DNA of 64,000 bases, taken from positions 3,710,473 through 3,774,472 of the forward strand of contig NW_006500337.1 in assembly GCF_000471905.2 (NCBI RefSeq), written 5' to 3'. The stretch is from Amborella trichopoda. Taxonomy: Eukaryota; Streptophyta; Magnoliopsida; Amborellales; Amborellaceae. A model generated the notes under the pieces. It saw only the letters and a program-made list of their open reading frames with translations. It searched no databases and had not been told where the DNA came from. Within the stretch, counting starts at the first letter, position 1, and every line of letters begins with the position of its first letter. A program made the position numbers and the translations under genes. Below are positions 11,746 through 22,629 of the stretch, one piece after another.

Positions 11746-12490
11746 GTTGAATGTCCCGGATGTTTCGAAGTAACCACAAGCTTTTCCATTGAAAATGATT
11801 GAAAAATGCATTGAAGGTGTACATCATTTGATCCAAGTCCTCCAACTTTTGCGAAAACACAATAACTTTGATTTTATCAAGGTTTTCCCACTCCACTCTT
11901 TCATGAGGCTTCACAAATTCCATCTCGAGAAATGCATCTTTTTTTCCCATACTTCTTGTGGCATTACTTATTCTGCGAAGAAAACCCCATCCATAATTTG
12001 GCGATATTTGATAAATGCAGTTTGGTGGCCTTGTACCACTTCATTTAAAACTCTTCTAGTCTACTTGCCAACATTTTTGCATAGAAGTGCTGAACTACAG
12101 TAGAAAGTCCTTCTTCATTATATCTCAATACTCTTGAAAGAAAGCCATGAAAAAACCATCTGGTCCTAGCGTTTTATCTCAGGGCAAGTACTGCTTCCTT
12201 CACTCAAACAATGTTGAATTTTGCTCAATTATCTGAGAGCCTGTTGAAGGGCACTTCTTCCAAATTAAAAAGCAATCAGGGTTCGGAGGTGAATGCTTTT
12301 TTTCCAAGTGGAGGACAATGGCCTTTTCAATAGCTTTATTATTATCTTGATTGACCCTTGGTACAACTAATCTACTTAAAACTATTAGATCTCTTTGGCA
12401 ATCGCATGCAAATATTTAGTATTCTCATTTACCTATTTTGATTGTGTAATTCCTATATTTCTACGTGCGAAAAAATTGAGACTCACACTA

Positions 12491-13130
12491 CCCTTGTAAA
12501 TACAAACAACCATTCCCTAATATCAACGTAGATGAGGAGTGCTGCGAACTTACCCAAAAAGTGGAAAAGAAATAATCGCAATTATGGAACTCTCCATGAT
12601 GCTTGGATGATTTTTTTTTTTTTTTGCAACTAGTATTTTAAAATCCGGCAATCTGGATCGAGAATCGTTCATCTAGCTTGAGATTCAGCCTAGACCGAAA
12701 TGATTATTAGTTCCAGCTTCGACTTAGTTACAGCCCTTGAAGATGAATTTGTCACAATTGCCCCAACAAGACTCAATACGAAGGCTACCTACAAACATGC
12801 CCTAATCTATAAAAAAGCAATTAAGGGATACAAATGATTTTTTTTCCCTCTAACCTGGATGAAAGACAAGATATACATGGTAGCACTCATATTAACTATT
12901 TAAAATATTATGAAACCATTTATTTTAGTACAAAAAAGTCACAATCATTTGAACTCATTAGATATGAAATTCAATAGATAAAAGTGTGTCACAATCATTT
13001 CAACTCATTGAATATGAAATCCAATAGATAGAAATGTGTCACAATATTCAAAATATTTTATTTTTGACTTTATGCCCAACCAATACTGCATCTTGATTCA
13101 AATCTAATAGTCAATGATGATTGTGACATT
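12491..13130. other. Unassigned AT-rich stretch with a 50-bp duplication
   Basis: No gene is seen. A 50-bp unit starting tcacaatcattt repeats at 12939 and 12989, and its first bases recur at 13039. Confidence 0.5.
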
Positions 13131-13135
13131 TTTGT

Positions 13136-13440
13136 GGCCAGCCCGCATATTTTAGAAATGCGGGCTTGGCAATAAATATTGTTTTGAATGTAATTTGATC
13201 CTAATATTTAGATAATATATCTTTAACCTGGAGATTATGAATATGAAAAGAAAAAAAAATAAAAAAATGAAACTAGAAATAATAATTATATTAAAAGAAC
13301 ATTTAGACCCTCAGTTACACTTGTTTTTAGATAGACCACCTATTGGCATCCATCTTTAAGATGAATGTTTTATACTTTGGACCACATATTGTAGAAATGC
13401 AGTCCAGCCCGCATGAAGCAATTTTCCAAAAATAAATAGT
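13136..13440 (+). mobile_element. Hairpin MITE family A, copy 1
   Basis: Two hairpins about 260 bp apart mark the unit: CAGCCCGCAT...ATGCGGGCT at the left and GGACCACAT...TGCAGTCC at the right, followed by ccagcccgcatgaa. Related copies are at 23120-23400 and 40590-40875. Confidence 0.6.
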
Positions 13441-13749
13441 CTCTTTGTAGATAATGTTAAAAAAAAAATCAGATGGGTGCGCTGCACGGGTCACCAATAA
13501 GTTCCGAATCTAGCCGGCCGAGTCCACGACCAAATTAAAAGAAGAAAAACAAATTAAACAAGGCTTAGGAACTACAAATCATTATTTAAACAGAAGTTTT
13601 ATAACAAAACCTTTTTAATATGATCTATGGGTGTACTACGCAGATGAATCCAAGGAAAAACTGTACTGGGATGGTTACTCGAATTAATTAATTAATATTA
13701 TTATAATTATTATTATTTTAACATTGACACAAAATAAAAAGGAGTAGTT

Positions 13750-14130
13750 TCTATAAAGTTGTAACCTTAAACAATCCAATTAAAGTGCACCTTTAAATTT
13801 TATCATAACACATAATTTTGATGTAAAATATTCTAAGGATTATCTCAAAACCTATTTTTATATTTAATTATAAAATTTTAAACTCCAAAAATGATTAAAA
13901 TCAAGTAGATCTATAAACATATTGAAAACTTAAAAATGGACGGTCTGGATAATGTATTGTAAGATGCATTATTTATGGGACTCAATCGTTTTTTTTAGTC
14001 ATAGCCATACATCTCGATGTCGAGATGATCAATTAGAGGGTTTTTCAACATTAAAACAACCTTTTCCGATGGATTTTTGAGATGCATCCATAGTTCTACA
14101 TTTTAAAGTTGCACCCTTATATAAACTTTA
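13750..14130 (+). mobile_element. MITE family B, copy 2
   Basis: It begins near gttgtaaccttaaacaatcc and ends near aaagttgcacccttatataa, so its ends are inverted. The core tctcgatgtcgagatgatca is present. Confidence 0.75.
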
Positions 14131-14490
14131 TCCTTAAATAGTCTCATGGTATACCATCTTTAAGCAATATATGCCTTCCCACAACAAAAAAACAGAAAAG
14201 AAAAACGTTATATACCCAAGAAAGAGGCGCCCTCCTGATTTCATTCACCAGCTTGCAGATGCATAATAAAGATCTTTAAATCTCACACAAGGAAAAAACA
14301 TAAAACTAAATAAAAAAAAGAAAAGAAAAAAAAGGAAAGCCCTTACAAATTTCCCATAACAATAGCTCAAAAATGGCACAAACTACAAACAAATCCCTCT
14401 CTCTGTCTCTCTCACAGAAGAAAAAGAACTCACCATTATAGGAGCTCCTCTCTCTCTCTCTACATGAACAAGAAGAAGGTAAGCAGCAGG

Positions 14491-14823
14491 TTAACCTTGG
14501 AATTGACAGGCCAATTCAAGCAAACCCAACGCATCGATGCATGAAGGAAGCTCGATCATGTTGAAACGGACGGCCGAGAGATACGCATTGTTCCATGATT
14601 TGCACACGATTCTCACTCCTTCATAAAGCTCTGTCTCCTCAATTTTTAAGAATATATTTATCAAACAGTCTCTATCCATATCCTCCCACCTCCTCTCTCT
14701 CCTCGCCTCCTCCTCCTCGCCCTGTTTTTCATTCTTCACTCTCTCTCCTCCCTTTTTTGCTCCTTCATTCTCTCTCTTCCTCCCAGCCATTCTTTTTCTC
14801 TCTTTTCCAAGATTGAGATTCAC
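14491..14823 (-). CDS. F-box protein, first exon (F-box copy 2)
   Basis: A charged head of about 45 residues precedes an F-box: RWEDMDRDCLINIFLKIEET then VRIVCKSWNNA. It is clearly a paralogue of the exon at 4225-4539: same layout, same strand, same length of frame (110 residues). The frame stops three codons after a GT that lies in the same place and phase as in copy 1 (exon would end at 14496), which supports a shared intron and an F-box/LRR gene model. No second exon is seen between this exon and the next feature to the left. The LRR part may be lost or lie far away. Expected role if functional: SCF ubiquitin-ligase receptor. Confidence 0.6.
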   Translation of the reverse strand: MNLNLGKERKRMAGRKRENEGAKKGGERVKNEKQGEEEEARRERRWEDMDRDCLINIFLKIEETELYEGVRIVCKSWNNAYLSAVRFNMIELPSCIDALGLLELACQFQG

Positions 14824-14980
14824 AGGTTCTTGCTCAGAGTATGGGAAGAAAATTACAAATGCACAGGAAACAAGAGGACCTCCCTCTCTCTATCTCTCTA
14901 AACCCAAGTCTCAGAATTGAATTTGTACCAATGGGTTCGGGCTTCTAGACCTGTTTGTTCTCTCTCTCTCTCTCTCTCTT

Positions 14981-15070
14981 CAAACCCAAGCTTCAGATAA
15001 TGGGGTTCTTGAATTGGAGTCCTCTTTCTTCAAACCCATGTTTCAGATAATGGGGTTCTTGAATTGGAGT
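14981..15070. repeat. 50-bp tandem duplication upstream of F-box copy 2
   Basis: The unit caaaccca...cttgaattggagt repeats at 14981 and 15031. Similar wording occurs upstream of F-box copy 1 near 4845, so the two loci share flanking as well as coding sequence. Confidence 0.8.
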
Positions 15071-15836
15071 TTAGGATCTCTGATCAGAACAAAGGGAGAC
15101 TGCAAATGCTTAATTGGACCGGAATGAATTCTTTTGCAGGACCCTGCTATGATCCTAGGAGTCGGTCATGGACGAGATGAGAGAGAAACCAAATGCTCGA
15201 TGGCTCAAAGATGGATGGATGGAACCTGAGTTAGACTCCTAATGCATCCAATATAATAAGCGAAGAGAGAGAAACAGTAGCCTGAACAAAATGATATTTA
15301 GGCACTCAATGGATGCAAGATAATATGATGAGAGAGGAACAAGTAAATGATGAAAACAAGGGGTGGAAACAGAGTTCTACAGTAATTGTGATGTATGGAA
15401 TGAGAGAGAAACAGGCGAGATTGGTGATGAGAAGAAAAACCATTGGAAGACGGAAAGATAAGTGAGAGAAGCAAAATACTTATAGACAATTGATAAAATA
15501 TTTTCTATTGAAGATTAGAAGGGATGAGAGAAAAACAAGAAACTCGGTCATAAACAGAACGGAAGAAGAAAACAATACAGAGTCTGTGTATTATGTGGTA
15601 AATGAAACTAGAAGCAATGGTTAATCCCCACCATCAATTGTTAAGAACCGACGGTGGGTGCCTGGCAGTGTAGTATATAAGTATATACCATGGGGCAGTG
15701 TCTGGAAGAAAAAGAGGTTTATCAACGTTCAAAAATAATAAAAATAGAAATAACATAAAGAGGTTAGTTTATCAAATTTACCTAGTTTTCACTTTGTAAA
15801 CCCATTCATGTTTCATATGGGTTTACTATGTGAAAA
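15071..15836. other. Upstream region of F-box copy 2
   Basis: A stretch rich in gagagaaac and tgagagag motifs. No coding frame I can support; the minus-strand frame at 15298-15489 looks accidental. Confidence 0.4.
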
Positions 15837-15957
15837 GAGTCCAGGCTTAATTGGTTAGTGCTTGAGAATTTGCAATGCTATGCCTTAGGCTCAATTCCTA
15901 TCGAGGTTAGGGGCCCTCTCCCCACTGACTCACCTAAATAGAAAAAAAAAAAAAAAA
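15837..15957 (+). mobile_element. tRNA-like SINE with poly(A) tail
   Basis: It starts agtccaggcttaattgg. An A-box-like ttggttagtgc and a B-box-like gctcaattcc lie about 40 bp apart, as in a pol III promoter. Then comes ggttaggggccctctcccc plus actgactcacc, which folds into a hairpin, and a run of A. The host sequence tatgtgaaaa occurs on both sides. The 3' hairpin matches that of the LINE at 50.5 kb. Confidence 0.75.
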
Positions 15958-16107
15958 GATAAAAATAAAACCCATGTGAAAACATACATAGACAATTCAG
16001 ATACAAGCTCAATTCTTACCAAGGGTAGGGGCCTCTCCCCACTTACTCACCTAAATAGAAGGAAAAAAAAAACCATGTGGAAACAAACACAGACAATTCA
16101 GATACAA
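15889..16107 (+). repeat. Tandem duplication of SINE 3' half and flank
   Basis: A unit from gctcaattcc through the hairpin, A-run and flank to gacaattcagatacaa occurs at 15889-16006 and again at 16007-16107. The second copy holds only the SINE 3' half (16007-16070), so a duplication after insertion is more likely than a second SINE insertion. Confidence 0.75.
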
Positions 16108-16228
16108 ATATTCCTCGGGATCAAATGGCATCACAAGAAAATAACTTCATTGCATTAATAATTCACGGAAAAAATACACGAGGATCCAATTCGAGAAGCA
16201 AGGTCCCCATAATAAACTGCATGGAGCT

Positions 16229-19200
16229 CTACATTATTGTACACATACAAGAATCGGAATCGTCCATGTCTTCATCAGAATCACTCGAATCACTGCAACC
16301 AATTGTGAACAGGCCACGTATAAGATTAAGGTCCAAAATATGAATAGTAAAACAGTAATTATGTCATCCAAAATCTAGAATAAGGTTAAATTTTTGACGG
16401 GAAATAATAAGAGAAACCGTAATACAAAAAATAGATTGATTTCTTTCAGAGATTGGAATAACCAGGTCCAAAATCTAGAATTTTACTTCTTGCACGGTAT
16501 AGATATGGCGAGCAAAAGAGAGAGAAAGAGATCTGCCCATGAAGTGTTGTTGGGTAAAATCTGCCCATGAAGTTAAATGTATCACAACACCCATTTGTGC
16601 CATGTCAAACTTAACAAGCTTTTGCCGGGCAAAGCATGAATGTGAAGAAATGCAATATCGTAGAGTACGGTCACATAACAAGACAACTACCTATAATTTA
16701 TCATGACAGATTATTGAGGATTTCAATATTGATTTGGAGTTTTATTGTTGCCTACAATTTCCACTACATAAGTTTTTAAATCCAGTTATTGTTGCCTACA
16801 ATTTCCACTACATAAACGGCTACATTTTGATCTGATTTTGCAGAACTACATGTCGATTGTTTCAGTCAATACTCTAGCTCTCTAATGCACATTTATTCAC
16901 AAAGTAAGTCTTTCTTAACTTAGCTTTGTTGCCGCGTATGCCTATCATGATTGGCAATCACACATAAATTTGGGCTTTATAGGAGTCAGAGTCACACTTT
17001 CTAATACGACTGCACGTTAGATAGAATACTATATAGAGTACACTTTTGACTTACAAAGTTGGACAAAGATACATCTAAATAGCCAAACAAATTGTTTAAA
17101 AAACAGACATGACAATCCCGTAGATGCTTTCATGACATACTGAAGATCATAGTTTAAGTCCTTTTAATTTAAAATTATCCAGAGCTAGCAGACCAAAAGA
17201 CTATTGACAATATCAATAACCGCACCAATAACCTAAATCCTTTATGAATTCCTGGCAATTACATTAGCAATTGTCTACACTTTGCATATTGAAGCAGGAG
17301 AATTCTTAAAGCAGCCAATATACAGAGCAAAGGCAAGTAATGAAGGTCATGATTTCGTAAGAAAATAAGGGAATTATTTCACAATTCAAATGGGGAGTCG
17401 CTATATCAGCTAGTACAGTGGTGAAAGCAATGTTTTCTAACTTAGCAGGTCTAACTTGGACTTGCCTGAATCACTAGGACTGACATGCCCAAGGTACTCG
17501 GACTGGCAGGTCCCTATGAAAAACATTGGGAACCGGCCGAGCCTACTGATTTCTGAGGTGTACTTCTTTATAGACTCGGTTGAGTCTGACTGGCTGATTT
17601 GGGCTTAGGCCCTTCCCAGTTCCATGACACTGGGTCCTAGTTTTCAATCATAGGGCAAAAGCAATCAAGTCTAACTAGAAGAAATATTACACGAACAGAT
17701 GCATCATTGCTAGGGAATGTGCATAAAGGATGGCTCAAATACTTGAAGATTTAGTGATATAATGCTTTTGCAGTTTAATACCATAACGTACAGTTGCAAG
17801 CTGAAGTTCTTCCGAAATTCAGGCTAGTGGCTTTGTGGCAAAGAGAGTACAATGAGGAGTATCGATCCCTAAGAGGAGTATGGCCCAACCAAAGGTCGGA
17901 CCAAAATCGAACCCTACTGCCAGACTACGAGTGGAACCTGATAGATTGTTTAAATATAGACAAAACCGAGAGAAAAGATTTCCAGACTGAGGGTCTACTG
18001 TAAGACCTCCCCTCCAGCAACCAGGCTTCAGTAGGGATTCTATACTTGTGTCAGAGCACTTGTGACCAGAACCGGTTAGGGGAGTTCGCCAAGCGTCACC
18101 ACCATTTGCCCAACAGAGCCAAGTTTTGCTTTCTCAGAGAACGAATCCCAAGTCCTCCCTGTGGCTCTGGTCAAACGAGCTTGAGTCAAAAAAATTCCAC
18201 CTCGTCGCCCGGGATATGGTTTGCCGATTGATGCCTCAGGGAGGACTTGCGATTCGTTCTCTGAGAAAGCAAAACTTGGCACTGTTGGGCAAATGGGAAG
18301 GTCCTACAGCAGACCCTCGGGAGCCTGGAAATATTTTCTCTCGGTTTTGTCTATATTTAAACAATCCATTAGGTTCCACCCACGGTCTGGCAGTAGGATT
18401 CGATTTTGTTCTGACCTTTGGTTGGGCTACACTCCTCTTAGGGATTGATATCCCTCATTGTACTCTCTTTCTACAAAGCCACTAGCCTGGATTTCGGAAG
18501 AACTTCAGCTTGCAGGCAATAGAAGAGTTTGGAACCCCTCTTTTAGACGGTCCCTTTCCGATGCTGAACTCTTGGAGTTCATTTCTCTCTCGACTTTGCT
18601 CAATGATTCGTTTCTATCCATGATCATTTGGATACCAAAAGCCTCAGGCTCCTTCTCGGTGTCCTCGTTGTACAAAATCTTACTACCATCTCATCCCTCA
18701 TCCCCTTAGCTGGTTGACAAGGTATGGTCCTCAATAGCTCCACCAAAAGTGCAAGCGTTCAACTAGATCGCTTGTGCGGAAAAATAGCTAAACAATTTTT
18801 TTTTAGATCTAGATGATGGACACCCTATTGCACTACTAAGTGCCAAGCAAGACCGCTAACCTTTTAGTTCATCCCGAACTGATGAAATAGGAATACCGCA
18901 AGGTTCATCGAGGCTTTCCCTTATGGCAAACATTTCTCTTCATTCAGTTGATTTGTGGGGTCGACCGCCCATACAGGAAGTCAGTAGATCAGTTCAAGCT
19001 CAGAGGCATCCCTAGCCCGAATCAATGCATTCTCTGCCGGAGAGAAGAAGAAAACCACCCTCACCTATTCATTCATTGTGACATAGCCCATAACCTGTGA
19101 AGCAGACTCCTGAACCTGTTTGGCCTGACCTGGGTCATGCCGGCTTCAATCCCCGGCCTTTTCAACTTAGCCGTCTGTTCACCCTGGCCCAAAGCTGGGA

Positions 19201-21529
19201 GGCTCCTTTGGAAGGCAGCCATAGAGGCCACGATTTGGATACTATGGAAGGAAAGGAACGCAATAATCTTTCGAGAAGTCCATAGCGAAACCCCTACCTT
19301 GTTTCACAAGATCTACACTCTCGTGACTTTCTGGGTCACTAATCACAAAGCCTTCACGAACCTCCCTATCTTTTAGTTCTTTGCAAACTGGCAACAATTA
19401 CTCTTGCTGCAACACATTCGCCCCACAAGCCATGGGGGATGGTCCCCTCCTCCGCCCGGTGCAATTAAGTTCAACTTCGACAGCTGCTCACTTGGAAATC
19501 CTGGCCCTTCGGGGGCTGGGCGGTGTTTAGAGACCACCGGGGGAACACCTTGGTGCTGTTCTCCAAACACATAGGCCAGGCCAACTCACAAATGGCGGAA
19601 TCTTTGGATTTGCTCACGGGCATTAAGCTCTTCGATCCTGCGTGGGGTCAACCACTCCTAGTGGAAGGGGACGCTCGCAATGTAGTTTCTTGGGCTGCGG
19701 GTCTTGTCTCCCCTCCCTGGTACCTCGCCCCGATTTTTGACGAGATATCTAACCTCCGCAGGGATACAGCCGTCTCATGGATGCATATTTGGAGGGAATC
19801 AAACGGGCTGGCGGACCAACTAGCTAAGGAGGGTTCTATCACACAAGCCGATGCCACCCCTTAAGCCCGGGGGACCTTTTCACTTGCTGTTTTCATCCTT
19901 TAAGATTGTTACTGATAGTACTGCCTGGTATGGCACTTAGTTTTCAAAACCTCTGCTACCAAGGCTTCTGCTTCCGTGTTTAAGGCACTGTTCTAGCCTC
20001 CTTTTTTAGACCACACTTTTGTACAACACCTCTCCTCAGAGTTTAGTTCATCTTTCGACTAAGAGGGCCGGCCTGTGGGTCCTCTCGTCTTATTCTATGT
20101 ATCTTTTTCCTCCTTAATACAATGTTAACTTTATAAAAAAGACCATAACGTAGAGTTGCAATCGAATATGTTATTGAAGAGAGCAGCATAATGTATATGT
20201 TACAATGAAGTGGAAGTTTCTTGCTTAAATGGATATTTAAGGGTTTGCTCTATTTGAGTATTCCATGTTCACATGTAACAATCTTCTTTTCTATTGAACT
20301 TCAAGAAATACTCCAAACTAGTATGTTCCACTTAAAAGATTTCCAGACAATTTTATGGCATCATGAATTCACAATTATTATCTGTTTTTTATTTTCAAAT
20401 TCACAATTATAACCAGAGCAGCAGAGCCCAACAATTCAAATCCATATTCAAAATTGAAGGACACCAACCGTGAAACAAAGATAGCAAACCAATGAGTTAC
20501 ATTCCATTACAACATAGCTCTAACCTCTTTTTTCGATTCAAACTTGCCAGATATAGGGTGTAGGACGTAGACCAATATGCGAGAAAGGGTATAGCAGCCC
20601 CATCTCCCCATCCTTTTGGATACAGCTCATGCCTAATACATGGCTATTGTCACTTTTTCAGAGAGGGGCTTTCTACACAAAGATATGAATAAGAGGAATC
20701 TTAAAGAAATTGCAGAGGAAGCCAGAATTACCTTGAATTTTGTAGCTATTAAGAAGTCAATTAGAAGAGCATAAGAACATCTACCACGCAAGTTCTCCAT
20801 CACTGACCGATACGGAAAAAACAACAGAGTTGAAACCAATACTAATGTTTTTCTACAAACTACGCCAGTAGACAAAGAAGAACCGCATAATGCGTCCTGG
20901 GATCCCAACATAGTACCATAGAAAATTGGATTTGCATTTCAATATCAAATATGAGACTCCAGAATTAAATATCAGGAGACAAGCCCAGTTTATACCTAAA
21001 ACCCAAAATGAAACTGCAAATAGTTTGCAACATTTCACATTCCGAAATCAAATATCAAAGGAAGACTAAACTATACGAAGAACACATCAGAAGAACTGCA
21101 AATGCAAATCATAACAAACACCCAATTGTGGACTGCAAATACATCATTAGAATTCATATTCCGTAATCACAATTCGTCAACATTGATTGAATTAATGTAT
21201 TATCTCAAATATTGCATAATGCAAACCATAGGATTCGAGATGATAATAGCCCCAAGATTATACCTTGGCTCAAACTCCCAAACTTCTACGAGCTTGTTTC
21301 CATTGAAATCATTCCACTGCACTTTGCGGTTAGAATTAAGTCTCCTGTTTAGTCCTTTCTCCGGCGGTCCTTGTCGTTTGGGGGACAATAAAGACTTCAA
21401 TTCCCCATCTTCCTCTCTCTCTAGAACATTTTCACCATCATGAGGGAGAAACAATCCCCCATTTTCTCCTTTTGCAGAAGAGGCAGACTTGGGTGGTCGA
21501 GAGGGTGCCGTTTTACTGTTTAGATCCAT
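16229..21529 (-). CDS. Small acidic plant protein with C-terminal CaaX-like box
   Basis: Two coding exons: 21529-21264 and 16292-16229, joined in phase 2. The donor is AAG|GTATAATC and the acceptor TTGGTTGCAG|TG. The 109-residue product has a Ser/Pro-rich head, a conserved-looking block RKVQWNDFNGNKLVEVWEFE (residues 68-87) and an acidic Ser/Asp tail, SDSSDSDEDMDDSDS, ending CMCTIM. Many angiosperms have a short protein of unknown function with this same NGNKL...E.EPSDSSDS...CTIM pattern. The last four residues, CTIM, fit a CaaX box with Met at the end, the form favoured by farnesyltransferase; the Cys two before it could be palmitoylated. Membrane anchoring is therefore inferred, not shown. 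The intron is 4,971 bp and holds a LINE (17800-20141), a hAT-like MITE and other repeats. The exon join restores the expected protein end exactly, so I trust the model. Confidence 0.85.
16330..17419. other. Intron sequence, nothing else recognised
   Basis: Lies in the large intron of the minus-strand gene. A direct repeat of about 30 bp (attgttgcctacaatttcc) occurs at 16744 and 16788. Confidence 0.5.
17428..17653. mobile_element. hAT-like MITE (tentative)
   Basis: The ends are CAATGTTTTCTAAC and, reversed, TATGATTGAAAACTAG. The 8-bp flanks ggtgaaag and ggcaaaag match at 6 of 8. The interior is rich in ggactgg/ctcgg motifs like those in the element at 39156. Confidence 0.45.
17800..20141 (+). 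mobile_element. L1-type LINE, 5'-truncated, with palindromic 5' end
   Basis: A 20-bp target duplication with one mismatch (accataacgta, then agttgcaa) lies at 17780-17799 and 20142-20161. From 18.2 kb the plus strand shows the end of the RT region (VARDMVCRLMPQGGLAIRSL), then a zinc-binding segment (CILCRREEENHPHLFIHCDI), LLWKAAIEATIWILWKERNA, and an RNase H-like domain (VEGDARNVVSWAAG; HIWRESNGLADQLAKEG, stop near 19864). The 3' end is ttaactttataaaaaa. Frameshifts and stops are present, so it is inactive. The first 300 bp or so (17800-18060 and 18105-18170) are an inverted copy of 18230-18515. It lies antisense in the intron of the minus-strand gene. Confidence 0.9.
20162..21263. other. Intron sequence next to exon 1 of the CaaX-box gene
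   Basis: No further exon is needed to complete the protein. The minus-strand frames at 20633-21038 lack recognisable similarity. Confidence 0.5.
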
Positions 21530-22290
21530 TGATTACATGAAAAGTATGCCTTCCAAGGGTATAAGAATCCATCAATGGTTTGAAAGTTGCCATTCAATCA
21601 CTCCAATTTGAACACCCATTAACAATTAAAGGATTACCAAGCTTTTCTTCACTGCACAAATGATATAATCAGAACAACAGCTGATAAAATTGAGAAAAAA
21701 AGGGAAAAAAAAATCTCCTTTCGTGGTTTCACAGTTTCACTTAATAAAAGGAGGACAAAGATTGATTCAGTAATGCAGTAAATCCACCTCCTTTCCCAAA
21801 AAAAAAGATAGTCTCGAAAAAAACCACTTTTTTTTGTTTTCCCCGTCAAGGAAAGAGGAAAGAGTTGATACGAAAATGGTAGAAATCATAGAGATACAGG
21901 TGCCAAAATAAATTTAGAACATTAACCTGGATAGGTACTTTTCATTAATGAAAAACAGGAAACCAATAAACAATGGATTATAATCCGAGATAAAGAAAAG
22001 CCCAAAAACCAAAGATTAAAGACGAAAGTGGGGTAAGTTTTAGAAGAGAATGCAAATGAGTGAAAGTGTTGCGTTGACTTAACAAAAGTCTAAAAAGGCA
22101 CTTAAGGTATTAACATCTGCAAGAGAGAGAGAGGCAGAGACGACGTATGGCGGCCTCAGGAAAAGAGAACCACACCCGAGGAAGTAGAGAGAGAAAGTAA
22201 AGATAAGGAGATGCATTAGGGAACAGGTACGGCGGCTTTAGAGAGAGAGAGAGAGAGGTCCACCAATAAACGCGCTCCCTTGAAAGATGC
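21530..22290 (-). promoter_or_regulatory. Probable 5' leader and promoter of the CaaX-box gene
   Basis: Upstream of the ATG at 21529. On the minus strand it has CT-rich tracts (22120-22140, 22180-22200, 22240-22258), common in plant 5' leaders. No TATA box or start site could be fixed. Assignment is by position only. Confidence 0.35.
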
Positions 22291-22629
22291 GTGGAGTCCA
22301 CATTACTTGACATAGTTGGTGGGGTTTAGGTGGGGGACACATTCTCGCATTATGAAGACAAAATTTAGAGAGAGAAATAATGCAGGGCCTTTTTCATGAT
22401 TTGAACAGGTAAAAAAAAAAAAGAGGAGGATGAGATTTCTATGAGGCCTAGGTTTTATGAAAACAAGATAAAAGTCTTCACCTAATTCTAAAGGAGATAA
22501 CAATGAATGCTCTAAAATTAATTTTCTGACGGACAATAAAATTTGAAATTTAAAAAATAAATAAATTTTTAAAATAAAAAAACAGTATAGATCTTGTGGA
22601 TCTTTGAACACTTATTTTTATGAAAAATA

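Larger units (their letters stand above)
6010..12490 (-). mobile_element. L1-type LINE with C-terminal RNase H, carrying nested insertions
   Basis: Read on the minus strand, pieces of one LINE appear in the expected order. Near 12.45-12.1 kb: an NTKYLHAIA segment and DKTLGPDGFFMAFFQEY. Near 12.05-11.75 kb: HQTAFIKYRQIMDGVFFAE, then HERVEWENLDKIKVIVF. At 9.78-9.3 kb: QDDPLSPFLF and HLHYADDTFIL, the RT catalytic YADD. At 7.55-7.1 kb: LDGWESRYISFGGCVPLIKA and the region before the zinc-binding segment. At 6.6-6.2 kb: an RNase H domain, EGYIKLNFNGS to VHMEHNEEVDNLAKEAIGA and a stop at about 6204. A plus-strand poly-T at 6010-6028 is its poly(A) tail. Without the insertions it is about 2.5 kb, so it is 5'-truncated (no endonuclease seen) and has many stops and frameshifts. 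Three elements sit in it: a MITE (6733-7080), a hAT-like element (7586-9267) and a copia fossil (9780-11745). Confidence 0.88.

Noticed and set aside
15837-15900. Possible tRNA gene
   Set aside because: A- and B-box-like motifs are present but there is no tRNA cloverleaf; with the poly(A) tail it is a SINE.
17794-18003. Plus-strand frame at the start of the LINE
   Set aside because: It is the reverse complement of LINE sequence at 18.3-18.5 kb, the inverted arm, not a gene.
20633-21038. Minus-strand frames within the large intron of the CaaX-box gene
   Set aside because: The two-exon model already gives a complete protein; these frames show no family motif or matching splice phase.
22110-22313. 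Minus-strand frame rich in Leu and Ser
   Set aside because: Produced by GA/CT-rich leader-like sequence.
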